A DNA stretch of 64,000 bases, taken from positions 186,001 through 250,000 of the forward strand of contig NZ_CP039121.1 of assembly GCF_014131735.1 (NCBI RefSeq), given 5' to 3'. This document shows, one piece after another, positions 31,186 through 40,536 of the stretch. Below the pieces are notes generated by a model. That model did not search any database. It was not told the DNA's origin and was given only the letters and a program-made list of their open reading frames with translations. Positions within the stretch are counted from its first letter, which is position 1. The number at the start of each line of letters is the position of its first letter. This stretch comes from Lactiplantibacillus plantarum. GTDB taxonomy: Bacteria > Bacillota > Bacilli > Lactobacillales > Lactobacillaceae. The position numbers and the translations under genes are program-made.

Positions 31186-33138
31186 ATGTCAAAAGAGGCT
31201 GTTTGGTTATGGTATCCTGGTGATTTTGAAATCCACCAAGGGATGTTACAAAATTTTAAACGCGAAGAACGTGGGATGGGTTGGCCTGCCTATTGGTATA
31301 TTGATGATTGCAATCGTAATGTTAATTTTAAACGGCACTATGATTTAAAAGAATCCACACAATTTACAGTACTCGCCAAAGGAACGGGCTATGTTGATGT
31401 TAATGGCACTAAATATCGCTTAAATCATGCGATTAATTGTGATGCGGGTGCGACTGATATTCAAGTGTTTGTTGGTAACGTTCAGGGATTGCCGACAATT
31501 TATATTGTTGGTGAGATTATCAAATCTGATAGTGGTTGGCTAGCTAGCAATTTTGTCACCACATTACCCGCTGGTCACGATATTCTCTACACTGACCGTA
31601 ACCAGGATCCTAATGTGATTGAATATCGGACAGAAAAAGTAGTGGCCAAAGCACAACAAGCAGTTGATGGTGGCGTTTTATATGATTTTGGTCGCGCTGT
31701 GAATGGAACTGTCACAGTCAAAACGAATGGGCCAGTTACACTATGTTACGGGGAGTCCGAAACTGAAGCACGGGATGTTGAGATGTGTTATTACAAGCAG
31801 TCGGACGTTACAGCTACAACAAAGGTTCGTAAACGTGCGTTTCGATATGTCTTTGTGCCTCATTGTCAGTTAGGTGACATTGAATTAACTGCTATGCACG
31901 AATATATTCCTAAAAATAATCCCTCCAGTTTTACCTCTGATAATAAGTTGATCAATCAAATTTGGAATGTAGCGACGGAAACGTTAAACCTTTGCAGTGA
32001 CTTGTTCTTTATCGATGGGATCAAACGTGATCGGTGGATTTGGGCTGGTGACGCGTACCAAGCTAATTTTATCAATCAATATTCTTTCTTCAACGAAGAT
32101 ATTGATAAACGGACGTTATTAGCGTTGCGTGGGCAAGATGATATTAAGCAACATATGAATACAATTGTCGACTATTCCATGTTGTGGGTGATTGGTGTTC
32201 TAAATCATTACCAGATGACGGGTGACCGTGAATTTCTCAAAATTATTTACCCTAAGTTAGAGAGTATGGTGCAATACTTTATTCAACAGACAAATGAGCA
32301 TGGTTTTATTTATGGTCGGAAAAATGACTGGATCTTTGTCGATTGGTCAGAAATGGATAAACAGGGTACCGTGGCGGCTGAACAAATCTTATTACTTGAA
32401 GATTACAAGACAATTATGACTTGTGGTGAGGTCTTAGGCAAAGATGTGGCGGGCTACCAAGCGAAGTATGACCAGTTGTTTAAGAACTTAATGAAATACT
32501 TTTGGGATGATGAACAAGGAGCATTTATTGATAGTTATGAATCGGGTAAGCGGCACGTTACTCGTCATGCTAATATTTTTGCCATTTTGTTTGACGTTGT
32601 TGATGAGAACAAACAACAATTAATTTTAAAGAATGTTTTGTTGAATAATGCGATTACTCAAATTACCACGCCGTATTTTAAGTTTTTTGAACAAGATGCT
32701 TTATGTAAGCTGGGGGAACAACACCGTGTTTACCAAGTTTTATTAGACTATTGGGGCGGCATGTTAGATCGCGGGGCCGTGACCTTCTGGGAAGAATTCG
32801 ATCCGTCGCAGCATGGCAAGGATATGTATGCCATGTATGGTGATCCCTATGGTAAGAGCCTGTGCCATGCCTGGGGAGCCAGTCCGATATATTTATTAGG
32901 TCGTCATTTTGTAGGATTACGGCCCACGGCTCCAGGATACCAGACTTTTGAGATCAAGCCTGAGTTATCAGAATTTCATCATTTACACACCGTGTTACCC
33001 ATTAAAGGCGGTACCGTGACTGTCGTAAAAGATCAACACCAACTATCAGTCACTGCTAGCCGAGCTGGTGGGACATTGATTGTGGATGGGCAAAGACAAT
33101 CTTTGGAACCTAATAGAACTGCGGTGGTCCCAGTGTAG
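31186..33138 (+). CDS. Alpha-L-rhamnosidase, GH78 (longer form)
   Basis: A 650-residue GH78 enzyme with an N-terminal beta domain (to about 250), an (alpha/alpha)6 barrel and a short C-terminal sandwich (about 580-650, VGLRPTAPGYQTFEIKPE). DGIKRDRWIWAGD at 277-289 and FWEEFDPSQ (Glu536) mark the active site; as in its neighbour, the usual Glu of RDER is replaced (RDRW). The start is the ATG at 31186, 9 bases after AGGAGG; ATG 31180 is too close. It has no signal peptide, so it acts on imported substrate. The two enzymes differ in length and sequence, suggesting distinct aglycone preference. Confidence 0.87.
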   Translation: MSKEAVWLWYPGDFEIHQGMLQNFKREERGMGWPAYWYIDDCNRNVNFKRHYDLKESTQFTVLAKGTGYVDVNGTKYRLNHAINCDAGATDIQVFVGNVQGLPTIYIVGEIIKSDSGWLASNFVTTLPAGHDILYTDRNQDPNVIEYRTEKVVAKAQQAVDGGVLYDFGRAVNGTVTVKTNGPVTLCYGESETEARDVEMCYYKQSDVTATTKVRKRAFRYVFVPHCQLGDIELTAMHEYIPKNNPSSFTSDNKLINQIWNVATETLNLCSDLFFIDGIKRDRWIWAGDAYQANFINQYSFFNEDIDKRTLLALRGQDDIKQHMNTIVDYSMLWVIGVLNHYQMTGDREFLKIIYPKLESMVQYFIQQTNEHGFIYGRKNDWIFVDWSEMDKQGTVAAEQILLLEDYKTIMTCGEVLGKDVAGYQAKYDQLFKNLMKYFWDDEQGAFIDSYESGKRHVTRHANIFAILFDVVDENKQQLILKNVLLNNAITQITTPYFKFFEQDALCKLGEQHRVYQVLLDYWGGMLDRGAVTFWEEFDPSQHGKDMYAMYGDPYGKSLCHAWGASPIYLLGRHFVGLRPTAPGYQTFEIKPELSEFHHLHTVLPIKGGTVTVVKDQHQLSVTASRAGGTLIVDGQRQSLEPNRTAVVPV

Positions 33139-33166
33139 CCGTCATTATTTTAATGGGTTAATTTAG

Positions 33167-33222
33167 AAGACACTTTTGGTATGCGCTTGTTGAAGCAAGT
33201 GCATACCAAAAGTGTCTTTGAT
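33167..33222. terminator. Bidirectional terminator
   Basis: A 23-bp stem with one wobble (33167-33189 with 33196-33218, loop TTGAAG) between convergent genes. Confidence 0.88.
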
Positions 33223-33232
33223 TTGTGTCAAA

Positions 33233-34243
33233 CTATGATTTATTCGTCGGCTTCACAAAACTTTTCCGATAAATTAATTTAGCATCAACTAATACCATGC
33301 GCTTCTGTGAACGGTCAAAAATAATCGTATCTTTCAATGTTGTGATAGCCTGTGCGGCTAAGTCGTCTGTGTCAATGTGGAAAGTCGTCAATGGTGGTGA
33401 AACGTAGCGCGCAATGTCGATATCGTTAATACTAATAATTGCGGTATCAGTGGGGACTGTGATTTTGTTTTCATTGAAAGCCTGTAAGACACCCACGGCC
33501 AACGGATCTGAACCGACTAAGAACCCTTTGGGCAATGCTTGTTTACTCAACGATTGCACGACTTGTTGTCCCAAGCGATAGCCACTTGCAACGGAGAATT
33601 CACCACCAATGAATAGAAACCGCGAATCAAATAGTTGTAACTCGCGTAGCCGACTTTCAAAGTATTTTTGGCGCGGATCTTGTTGATGGGTGACTTGTTG
33701 ATCTTTATTCCAGTAGCCGCCGTTAATGAGACCAATGGGCGTATCACCTGCGGCTATCAATTGATCGATGGCTTGTTCGGTAATTGCTTGGAGGTTAGGC
33801 TGTACAGAATTGAAGTGATGCGGGTCTGGATTGGAATCAACGAAGATTCTGTGGGGTGTTAGCTGGCGCAATTTATGGAGCGCATCAGAATCGAATTCGC
33901 CAACTGCCATCACACCGTCGATGTCGTGGGGAATGTGGTCGATATCCGGATAAAAGGTGAGCTTTAAATTAGCCTGTTTTCCGTGTTCAACGAGACTCTG
34001 ACGCAAATTACTGAAATAAATATCTTCAAGTTCTTGTTTTGGTTGGACAGCGAAGATTGTAGCTATCTGATAGGCAAGGCCGTGAGTGGTGTTTGGTTGT
34101 TCGTAATTCAAGTTTTGAGCAGTTTGTAGTATTTTTTTGCGAGCGTGATCCGAGATTGAAAATGACGGATCATTATTCAACAGCCGTGAGACGGTTGCCG
34201 GTGAATAGCCCGCTTTAGCGGCAATTTCACGAATAGTCGGCAC
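33233..34243 (-). CDS. LacI-family repressor of the GH42/LacS operon
   Basis: A 336-residue LacI/GalR regulator with HTH IREIAAKAGYSPATVSRLLN and a sugar-binding domain. The start codon is GTG at 34243, with AAAGGAGT 9 bases before. Its recognition helix (SPATVSR) differs from the SLATVSR shared by the RafR- and GalR-like proteins, so it should read another operator; the 24-base palindrome at 34321 is the best candidate. Divergent from the GH42 beta-galactosidase gene. Inducer is probably a beta-galactoside product. Confidence 0.88.
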   Translation of the reverse strand: MPTIREIAAKAGYSPATVSRLLNNDPSFSISDHARKKILQTAQNLNYEQPNTTHGLAYQIATIFAVQPKQELEDIYFSNLRQSLVEHGKQANLKLTFYPDIDHIPHDIDGVMAVGEFDSDALHKLRQLTPHRIFVDSNPDPHHFNSVQPNLQAITEQAIDQLIAAGDTPIGLINGGYWNKDQQVTHQQDPRQKYFESRLRELQLFDSRFLFIGGEFSVASGYRLGQQVVQSLSKQALPKGFLVGSDPLAVGVLQAFNENKITVPTDTAIISINDIDIARYVSPPLTTFHIDTDDLAAQAITTLKDTIIFDRSQKRMVLVDAKLIYRKSFVKPTNKS

Positions 34244-34320
34244 AGTGGAAGACTCCTTTCGACAAACAAGTTGCTAAACAGATGATTACCAGAGTTAAAA
34301 AGCTTCACTTATAATAATAC

Positions 34321-34344
34321 GCTTTTATTAGCGCTAATAAAAGC
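34321..34344. promoter_or_regulatory. Perfect 24-bp operator palindrome before the LacI-type gene
   Basis: Two 12-base arms, GCTTTTATTAGC and GCTAATAAAAGC, with no mismatch and a GC-GC centre like the ideal lac operator. It lies over the -35 region of the minus-strand repressor gene (TATTAT -10 at about 34311-34318), predicting autorepression, and upstream of the GH42 promoter. Confidence 0.75.
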
Positions 34345-34396
34345 AGTAATGAATATAAACAAAACGTAAATAGTGTTTACCGATATTTAGTAATTA

Positions 34397-34407
34397 TTTT
34401 AGTAAAA
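34397..34407 (+). promoter_or_regulatory. TTTTAGTAAAA operator before GH42 beta-galactosidase
   Basis: A perfect copy of the motif found before galK and the raffinose transporter, 6 bases upstream of TACATT (34413-34418). It suggests the RafR/GalR pair also touches this operon. Confidence 0.5.
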
Positions 34408-34424
34408 CGGGTTACATTCACAAA

Positions 34425-34439
34425 TGAAAGCGCTTATCA
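34425..34439 (+). promoter_or_regulatory. cre-like site before GH42 beta-galactosidase
   Basis: TGAAAGCGCTTATCA has the high-affinity TGAAAGCGCTT core of CcpA sites just after the likely -10, 51 bases before the ATG. Confidence 0.65.
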
Positions 34440-34489
34440 TAAGAGCTGTTAAAGCGTAATTAAGTTGATAGAAGTGAGGGTGCGTTTGA

Positions 34490-36541
34490 ATGTCCAATCC
34501 ATTAAAGACAACAGAATTTTTGCATGGTGGTGATTATAATCCAGACCAGTGGCTTGACCAACCCGAGGTGATTAAGCAGGATTTTAAAGCGTTTAAGGCT
34601 GCTAAGTTAAATACGGTGACATTGGGAATCTTTGCTTGGGACAAGTTAGAGCCTGCTGAGGGGCAGTATGATTTTAGCTGGTTAGATCAAATTTTCGATC
34701 GTGCCGAAGCCCAAGGGACTAAGATCATTTTGTCGACGCCAAGCGGGGCTCGTCCACGCTGGTTAGCTGAGAAATATCCAGAAGTGTTACGTGTCAATGA
34801 ACACGGACAGCGAAATCAATTCGGCGAGCGACATAATCACTGTTACACATCGCCAGTTTACCGAGAAAAGGTTCAGATGATTAACCAGAAGTTGGCGGAA
34901 CGTTACGGTCAACGACCAAGCTTGCTGCTATGGCATATCTCTAATGAATATGGCGGTGCTTGTTACTGTGATTTGTGCCAGCAAGCCTTCCGTCATTGGG
35001 TTCAAAAAAAGTATCAAACGTTAGCCAATTTGAACCATGCTTACTGTGGTGCTTTTTGGAGTCACGATTATACAAGTTGGGATCAGGTTCAGGCACCGTC
35101 GCCGCTGGGTGATACGAATGTAATGGGACTTAACCTGGATTGGCATCGTTTTGTAACAGACCGGACGATTGACTTTTTTGATAATGGAATTAAACCGTTA
35201 CGAGCGCTGACACCTAATATCCCTGTGACAGCCAATTTTATGGGTGGCAACCCATCAGAATCACACGTCTTTTATGATTTAGATTATCAGAAGTTTGCGA
35301 AGCATGTCGATATTGTGAGTTGGGATTCATATCCTAATTGGAGTAATGGTTACGAAAGTACGGCCCACTTGGCCATGAAAACTGCTTTGATGAATGACGT
35401 GATGCGGAGCCTCAAGCATGATAACTACTTGATTATGGAAAGTACACCGTCACAGGTTAATTGGCACCCATATAATCGTGCCAAACGACCAGGCATGCAC
35501 GAAATGGGGAGCTTGCAACAGGTTGCCCATGGCGCCGACTCAGTTTTGTATTTCCAACTACATCAATCATTAGGAGCTTCTGAAATGTTTCATGGCGCCG
35601 TCATTGCCAACCATCGTGGCTCAAATACGCGGGCATTTAAGGACGTTCAAAAAGTTGGTCAGGACTTACAAAGCTTACAGGCCGCGCATGGAACGACCAG
35701 AACTGCAGCTAAAGTCGCTATTGTTTTTGATTATGACAACATGTGGGGGTTAGATGATGCCCGCAACTACGCTAACGAAACTAAAAAGTATTGGCGCACG
35801 ATTCAAGAACATTACCAGTATTTCTGGAAACATGATATTCCAGTTGAAATTATTGCGACTACTGATGATTTGATGGCCTATGATTTGGTGATTGATCCGA
35901 TGCACTTCATGATGAGCGCCCAGTTTGCGACTAAGCTTAAAGCATATGTGCAACAGGGCGGCCATCTGATCGGCACCTATATTACGGGCGTCGTTGATCA
36001 TGACTTCTTAGCCTATCAAGGTGATGGGTTAGCTGACTTAGAAGCAACTTACGGAATTAAAGTTCAGGAAACTGATACATTATATCCGCAACAACATAAT
36101 GCACTGACTGCTTATCACCAAGCGTATCAAGTGAATGATTATTGTGATGTAGTTGAGACGACAACAGCACAAGTCCTCGGCACGTATCAAAAAGACTTTT
36201 ATGCTGGAACGCCGGCTGTAACGGTCAATCAATTGGGCCAGGGAGCGGCGTATTATTTGGCTGCGCGGACCGCTACTGACTTCTTGGATGCTTTCTATGA
36301 ACGGCTTGCCACAAGTTTGGCACTTAAACCGGCCTTGCCAGTGATCAAAGCGAATGCCAAGGTAAGTATTCAAGTTAGAGAGAATGCGACGACGCGCTAT
36401 TACTTCGTGATCAATTTTAGTCATCGACCAACGACGGTGACACTTGAAGTGCCGTTACGGCAGATTTTTGAGAATCAAGTGGTCAGTGGCAAGCAAGACT
36501 TAGCCAGCTATGGTGTTCAAGTCTATATGATGAATAAATAA
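34490..36541 (+). CDS. lacA: Beta-galactosidase, GH42
   Basis: A 683-residue GH42 enzyme with TIM barrel (about 10-400), trimerisation Rossmann-like domain and C-terminal sandwich. Acid/base Glu153 lies in WHISNEYGG; the nucleophile is the Glu of LIMESTPSQVNW (about residue 321). Cys118, Cys158, Cys160 and Cys163 form the zinc site typical of the family. GTGAGGG precedes the ATG. No signal peptide. Substrate is probably a plant beta-galactoside or galacto-oligosaccharide rather than lactose, since LacLM covers lactose; this is inference. It is followed directly by a LacS-type carrier. Confidence 0.94.
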   Translation: MSNPLKTTEFLHGGDYNPDQWLDQPEVIKQDFKAFKAAKLNTVTLGIFAWDKLEPAEGQYDFSWLDQIFDRAEAQGTKIILSTPSGARPRWLAEKYPEVLRVNEHGQRNQFGERHNHCYTSPVYREKVQMINQKLAERYGQRPSLLLWHISNEYGGACYCDLCQQAFRHWVQKKYQTLANLNHAYCGAFWSHDYTSWDQVQAPSPLGDTNVMGLNLDWHRFVTDRTIDFFDNGIKPLRALTPNIPVTANFMGGNPSESHVFYDLDYQKFAKHVDIVSWDSYPNWSNGYESTAHLAMKTALMNDVMRSLKHDNYLIMESTPSQVNWHPYNRAKRPGMHEMGSLQQVAHGADSVLYFQLHQSLGASEMFHGAVIANHRGSNTRAFKDVQKVGQDLQSLQAAHGTTRTAAKVAIVFDYDNMWGLDDARNYANETKKYWRTIQEHYQYFWKHDIPVEIIATTDDLMAYDLVIDPMHFMMSAQFATKLKAYVQQGGHLIGTYITGVVDHDFLAYQGDGLADLEATYGIKVQETDTLYPQQHNALTAYHQAYQVNDYCDVVETTTAQVLGTYQKDFYAGTPAVTVNQLGQGAAYYLAARTATDFLDAFYERLATSLALKPALPVIKANAKVSIQVRENATTRYYFVINFSHRPTTVTLEVPLRQIFENQVVSGKQDLASYGVQVYMMNK

Positions 36542-36559
36542 TTAAGTGGGGTGAAATTA

Positions 36560-38506
36560 ATGGCACAAAATGTTGAACAACAACCAGTAACCAAGAAAAA
36601 GTTATCATGGCATCAAATTAATGAAGGTGTTGCCTTTGGATTAGGTAACTTAGGACACTCGGCATTCTATGGTGCGTTGAGTACCTATTTTATTGTCTTT
36701 GTCACTAGTGGGATGTTTAGCGGCGTTGCACCAGCTATCGCCAATCGGTTGATTGGTTTAATCACAGGACTGGTGGTGGTGATTCGTTTAGCGGAAGTCG
36801 TTGTCGATCCAATCTTAGGAAATATTGTTGATAATACGGAAACACGTTGGGGTAAGTTTAAGCCTTGGCAAGTCATTGGGAGTATTATCAGTTCGGTCTT
36901 ATTAGTCGTTATTTTCTCAGGAATCTTTGGATTAGCAAAGGTAAACTGGATTTTATTTGCAATTGTTTTTGTGATTTTATTTATTATCTTGGATGTCTTC
37001 TATTCGTTAACAGATGTCTCGTATTGGGGCATGGTTCCAGCGATTAGTGAAGATAGTCATGCCCGGGGAATTTTCACGGCTCTTGGCAGTTTTACTGGGA
37101 CGATCGGTTGGAACGGCCTGACAATGGTCGTTGTACCAATTACCACGTACTTTACCTTTATCGCAACTGGTAAGCATACCCAAGGTCCACAAGGCTGGCT
37201 AGCGTTTGCCGTTATTGTCGGTATTGTGGCAGTCATTTCTGCACTATTTGTCGCCTTTGGAACCAGTGAGAAGCACAATGCGATTCGGGAAGCAGCCAAA
37301 CAAAAGACGACGATCAAAGGTGTCTTTATGGGCATTATCAAGAATGACCAAATTATGTGGGTCAGTCTGGGTTACTTATTCTATTCATTAGCATACGTGA
37401 CAACCAACGGGGTTCTATTCTATCTTTTTAAATTCGTGATTGGTAAACCTGGTGAATTTTGGATTGCTGGGGCGGTCGCAACTGTGATCGGTTTTGTGAC
37501 GTCACCACTATATCCAATCTTGAACCGGTTTATTCCACGGAAAGTGCTCTTTGCACTCGGTCAATGCTCAATGATTTTAGCCTATATTATCTTTATTGTT
37601 GCGCAGACGAATTTGACCTTATTGATCATCGGATTAGTCCTTTTCAATATTAACTTTGCCCAATTAGTCACGGTCCTATCAATGACCGATGCCATTGAAT
37701 ACGGTCAATTGAAGAATGGCAATCGTAATGAAGCGGTGGTGCTTGCCGTTCGGCCGATGCTCGACAAAATTACTGGTGCCTTTTCCAACGGTATCGTCGG
37801 TGCCATTGCTTTAGTTGCTGGTATGACTGGTAGTGCAACGGCCGCCGATATGACTGCAAGTAATATTCATACGTTTGAACTCTTAGCGTTTTACTTGCCG
37901 TTAGCATGTGCAATCTTGTCATTGTTAGTCTTTACATTCAAAGTAACCATTACCGAAAAGAAACATGCCGAAATTGTTGAAGAGTTACAGGCCAAATTGG
38001 CAACAGGGGAAGCAGCGGATGTTGCGGTAACGCCTGCATCTGACATTCTGACCACTGAAATCTTAGCACCAGTAAGCGGTCAACCGCTCGCATTAGCGGA
38101 TGTCAAAAGTGCCGCACAGCCACAAGGCTTACCGGGAGTTGGTTTCGCCATCAGGCCAAGTGATGGTCGCCTCTATGCGCCATTCGATGGGACGATTCGG
38201 TTTACGTTCTCAACTAAACATACGTTAGGAATCGTGTCAGCTGACGGTCTTGAAACAATTATTCACGTGGGAATCGGGACGGTTAACCTCCGTGGTGCTG
38301 GCTTTACGACTTATTATCAAGATGGGCAAGTCGTACACGCTGGTGATTTACTGATGACCTTTGATCGTGATCTGATCAAACAGAGTGGTTATGACGATGT
38401 GGTTGTTACTTTCTTTACGCAACCTGGTCGCGTTACAGCACACACTGAAGATTGGTCAACAGAAGTACAGCATGGTCAATCAGCAATGAAAGTAACATTC
38501 AAATAG
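36560..38506 (+). CDS. lacS: LacS-type GPH sugar transporter with C-terminal EIIA domain
   Basis: A 648-residue paralogue of the raffinose carrier: a 12-segment GPH domain (GLGNLGHSAFYGALSTYF at the start; DAIEYGQLKNGNRNE near residue 390) and a EIIA-Glc-like tail (about 500-645) with the phosphorylatable His in TIIHVGIGTVN. GTGGGGTG lies before the ATG at 36560; GTG 36551 is in the ribosome site. 18 bases separate it from the GH42 gene, so it imports that enzyme's substrate, by proton symport or exchange with galactose. Confidence 0.92.
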   Translation: MAQNVEQQPVTKKKLSWHQINEGVAFGLGNLGHSAFYGALSTYFIVFVTSGMFSGVAPAIANRLIGLITGLVVVIRLAEVVVDPILGNIVDNTETRWGKFKPWQVIGSIISSVLLVVIFSGIFGLAKVNWILFAIVFVILFIILDVFYSLTDVSYWGMVPAISEDSHARGIFTALGSFTGTIGWNGLTMVVVPITTYFTFIATGKHTQGPQGWLAFAVIVGIVAVISALFVAFGTSEKHNAIREAAKQKTTIKGVFMGIIKNDQIMWVSLGYLFYSLAYVTTNGVLFYLFKFVIGKPGEFWIAGAVATVIGFVTSPLYPILNRFIPRKVLFALGQCSMILAYIIFIVAQTNLTLLIIGLVLFNINFAQLVTVLSMTDAIEYGQLKNGNRNEAVVLAVRPMLDKITGAFSNGIVGAIALVAGMTGSATAADMTASNIHTFELLAFYLPLACAILSLLVFTFKVTITEKKHAEIVEELQAKLATGEAADVAVTPASDILTTEILAPVSGQPLALADVKSAAQPQGLPGVGFAIRPSDGRLYAPFDGTIRFTFSTKHTLGIVSADGLETIIHVGIGTVNLRGAGFTTYYQDGQVVHAGDLLMTFDRDLIKQSGYDDVVVTFFTQPGRVTAHTEDWSTEVQHGQSAMKVTFK

Positions 38507-38572
38507 ATTGGAGTTGTCGGTCATGACAACGCCGACTCATTGCGATAATTGTTCGTGTTAGACTTGAGGTAT

Positions 38573-38614
38573 CAAATAAGCACTGCTCACAAAATAGTGG
38601 GCAGTGCTTATTTG
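38573..38614. terminator. Bidirectional terminator between lacS and brnQ
   Basis: An 18-bp stem with one wobble (CAAATAAGCACTGCTCAC with its partner, loop of 6) between convergent genes. Confidence 0.85.
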
Positions 38615-38649
38615 GCATTCGTTAAATTGTTTAACAAGTACGGTACCGG

Positions 38650-40041
38650 TTAGCGTTTCATCGGTACTTCCATGCCAGTGCTGGCCTTTGCCCGCTGTAA
38701 CAACAAGTAGTGGGCCGTGCCAAAGACGGCACCAACTAGCGCAGGGACTAACCAATCCATTCCGCTGCTGGCAAGTGGTAAGAAGCTTTGGACATGCGCC
38801 ATTGCTTGGCCGAAAGTACTTTGGCTAACAACGGCGGGGAAAGCGGCAACCATATCAAAGACGGCGGGGACGACGGTGAAGACGACGACCCAAACATAGA
38901 CGACACTTGACTTGTGGAAGAGTGGCGAAAGGATCGATAAGAAGATTAGTGCCATGGCTAATGGGTAAAGGAACATCAGGACGGGGGTGGACCAGGCAAT
39001 GATCTGATTTAATCCCACATTAGCAGTTAAAAATGAGGCGAGGCACGTGATTCTTAACCAGGCTTTGTAACTCAAGAAACCGAAGTGCTTATGGAAGTCC
39101 TGAGCGAAGGCGGCGACGAGCCCGATAGCGGTGGTCAAACAAGTGGTAATGATCAACACGGCTAAAATGGCTTGTCCGACATTACCCATGTAGTGGTTAA
39201 CGATTTGGTCAAAGGCGACCCCGCCGTTATCGGATAATTTGAATTGACCTAACGATTGCGCGCCTAACAAGATTAAGAGCACGTAAATCAAGCCTTCAAA
39301 GGCCATTGAGAAGAAGCCAGCTCGGGCGGTCACCCACGCGGCTTTGTTCGGGTCGGTTTGGCCCATGAAATTAACGGCAGTGACGATAGTGACACCTAAC
39401 GCCAACCCAGCTAAGGCGTCCATCGTGTTGTAGCCTTGCAAGAAACCATTGGTAAAGCCTGCGGTCTGATAGGCAGCAGTTGCACTGGTGCTACCGGCAT
39501 GAGCTAGCGGACTGCTGAAAGCTACGGCGAAGATGGCGACTAATAATAGCAAAAATAATGGATTTAATAATTTGCCGACCCGAGCCATAATTTTGCTCTG
39601 TTCAACGGACAAGTAGTAGGCGAGTCCGAAAAATGCGGCGGAAAACAGCAGTAATGCGAGTGATTGATACTTTGCTGGGAAAAACGGTGCCAGACCAACG
39701 GTGAATGATACGGTGGCTGTCCGTGGTGTTCCAAAGAAGGGGCCAATTGTAAAGTGTATGAGAACCATGAAGACAACGGCAAAGGTTGCGCCTAGTGGTT
39801 TACCAATGTCATAAACGCCCTTAGATTTAGTGACACAGACGGCTAAAACCGATAGTAAGGGCAATAAAACCGCCGTGATGAGAAAGCCGGCCGCAGCAAT
39901 CCCCCAGTGACCGCCCGCTAGCTGACCCAAGTGAAGTGGAAAAATGAGGTTGCCAGCCCCGAAGAATAAGGCGAAAATCATTGAACTTAAGGTGACGTAA
40001 TCACGTTTGGTTAAGTTTCGCTTTTGAACTCGATTTAACAT
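38650..40041 (-). CDS. brnQ: Branched-chain amino acid transporter (BrnQ/LIVCS family)
   Basis: A 463-residue, 12-segment carrier that imports leucine, isoleucine and valine with a cation. The N-terminal FFGAGNLIFPLHLGQ block and the central AGLALGVTIVTAVNFMG are characteristic of the LIVCS family. It is a single-gene unit behind a T-box leader whose specifier reads isoleucine, so synthesis rises when tRNA-Ile is uncharged. AGGGAG lies before the ATG in the reverse strand (ACTCCCT on plus). Confidence 0.93.
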   Translation of the reverse strand: MLNRVQKRNLTKRDYVTLSSMIFALFFGAGNLIFPLHLGQLAGGHWGIAAAGFLITAVLLPLLSVLAVCVTKSKGVYDIGKPLGATFAVVFMVLIHFTIGPFFGTPRTATVSFTVGLAPFFPAKYQSLALLLFSAAFFGLAYYLSVEQSKIMARVGKLLNPLFLLLLVAIFAVAFSSPLAHAGSTSATAAYQTAGFTNGFLQGYNTMDALAGLALGVTIVTAVNFMGQTDPNKAAWVTARAGFFSMAFEGLIYVLLILLGAQSLGQFKLSDNGGVAFDQIVNHYMGNVGQAILAVLIITTCLTTAIGLVAAFAQDFHKHFGFLSYKAWLRITCLASFLTANVGLNQIIAWSTPVLMFLYPLAMALIFLSILSPLFHKSSVVYVWVVVFTVVPAVFDMVAAFPAVVSQSTFGQAMAHVQSFLPLASSGMDWLVPALVGAVFGTAHYLLLQRAKASTGMEVPMKR

Positions 40042-40102
40042 ATCAACAGCACTCCCTTATTTGATTGAGACAATAATCATTAAATAAAAGTTGCGATTAA
40101 CC

Positions 40103-40365
40103 AAAAAACGTCCTGATATCTGAGTTAGACTCAGAAACCAGGACGTTTGAACACGTGTTACCACCTTAGCTTTGTGACTGCCTTACGACGAATCACCTTA
40201 AAAAGTACGGCAAGTGGCCGGCCACTTGCGATACTTCGGCTCAATAATGGGAGCAACCAACAGCAACTAACATCAAGCTCGTCACTGCCACTCAGAACTG
40301 ATTTTCAACGATCTGGTCATGATGTCATTGCACCAAACTGACACTCTCTAGGCATTTCCAGAAGG
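40103..40365 (-). promoter_or_regulatory. T-box riboswitch (isoleucine specifier) controlling brnQ
   Basis: Read on the minus strand. AGAGAGTGTC and GGTGCAATGAC fit stem I; TTGAAAATCAGTTCTGAG holds a likely specifier ATC (plus 40300-40302), isoleucine; the T-box core is AAGGTGGTAACACG (plus 40154-40167); the terminator is AAACGTCCTG...CAGGACGTTT with an inner CTGAG/CTCAG pair and a T run (plus 40103-40148). The specifier matches the transporter's substrate. Confidence 0.88.
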
Positions 40366-40414
40366 TTTACTTTGTTCATCGGCGTGTTTGTTAATCGATT
40401 TTTAATGTGGTTCT

Positions 40415-40443
40415 AATTTACAACCGCGATTAGTATTTGTCAA
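40415..40443 (-). promoter_or_regulatory. Promoter of the T-box/brnQ transcript
   Basis: Minus-strand TTGACA (40438-40443), 17 bases, TAAATT (40415-40420), about 50 bases before stem I of the T-box. Confidence 0.75.
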
Positions 40444-40536
40444 TCTTTTTTCAAAAAAAGTTAGTTAGCTAGTGCGGATTCTTAAATAAAGATGGATAAT
40501 AGCTGTAATAAGGAAATTTGTGAGGAGGGTCCGCTG

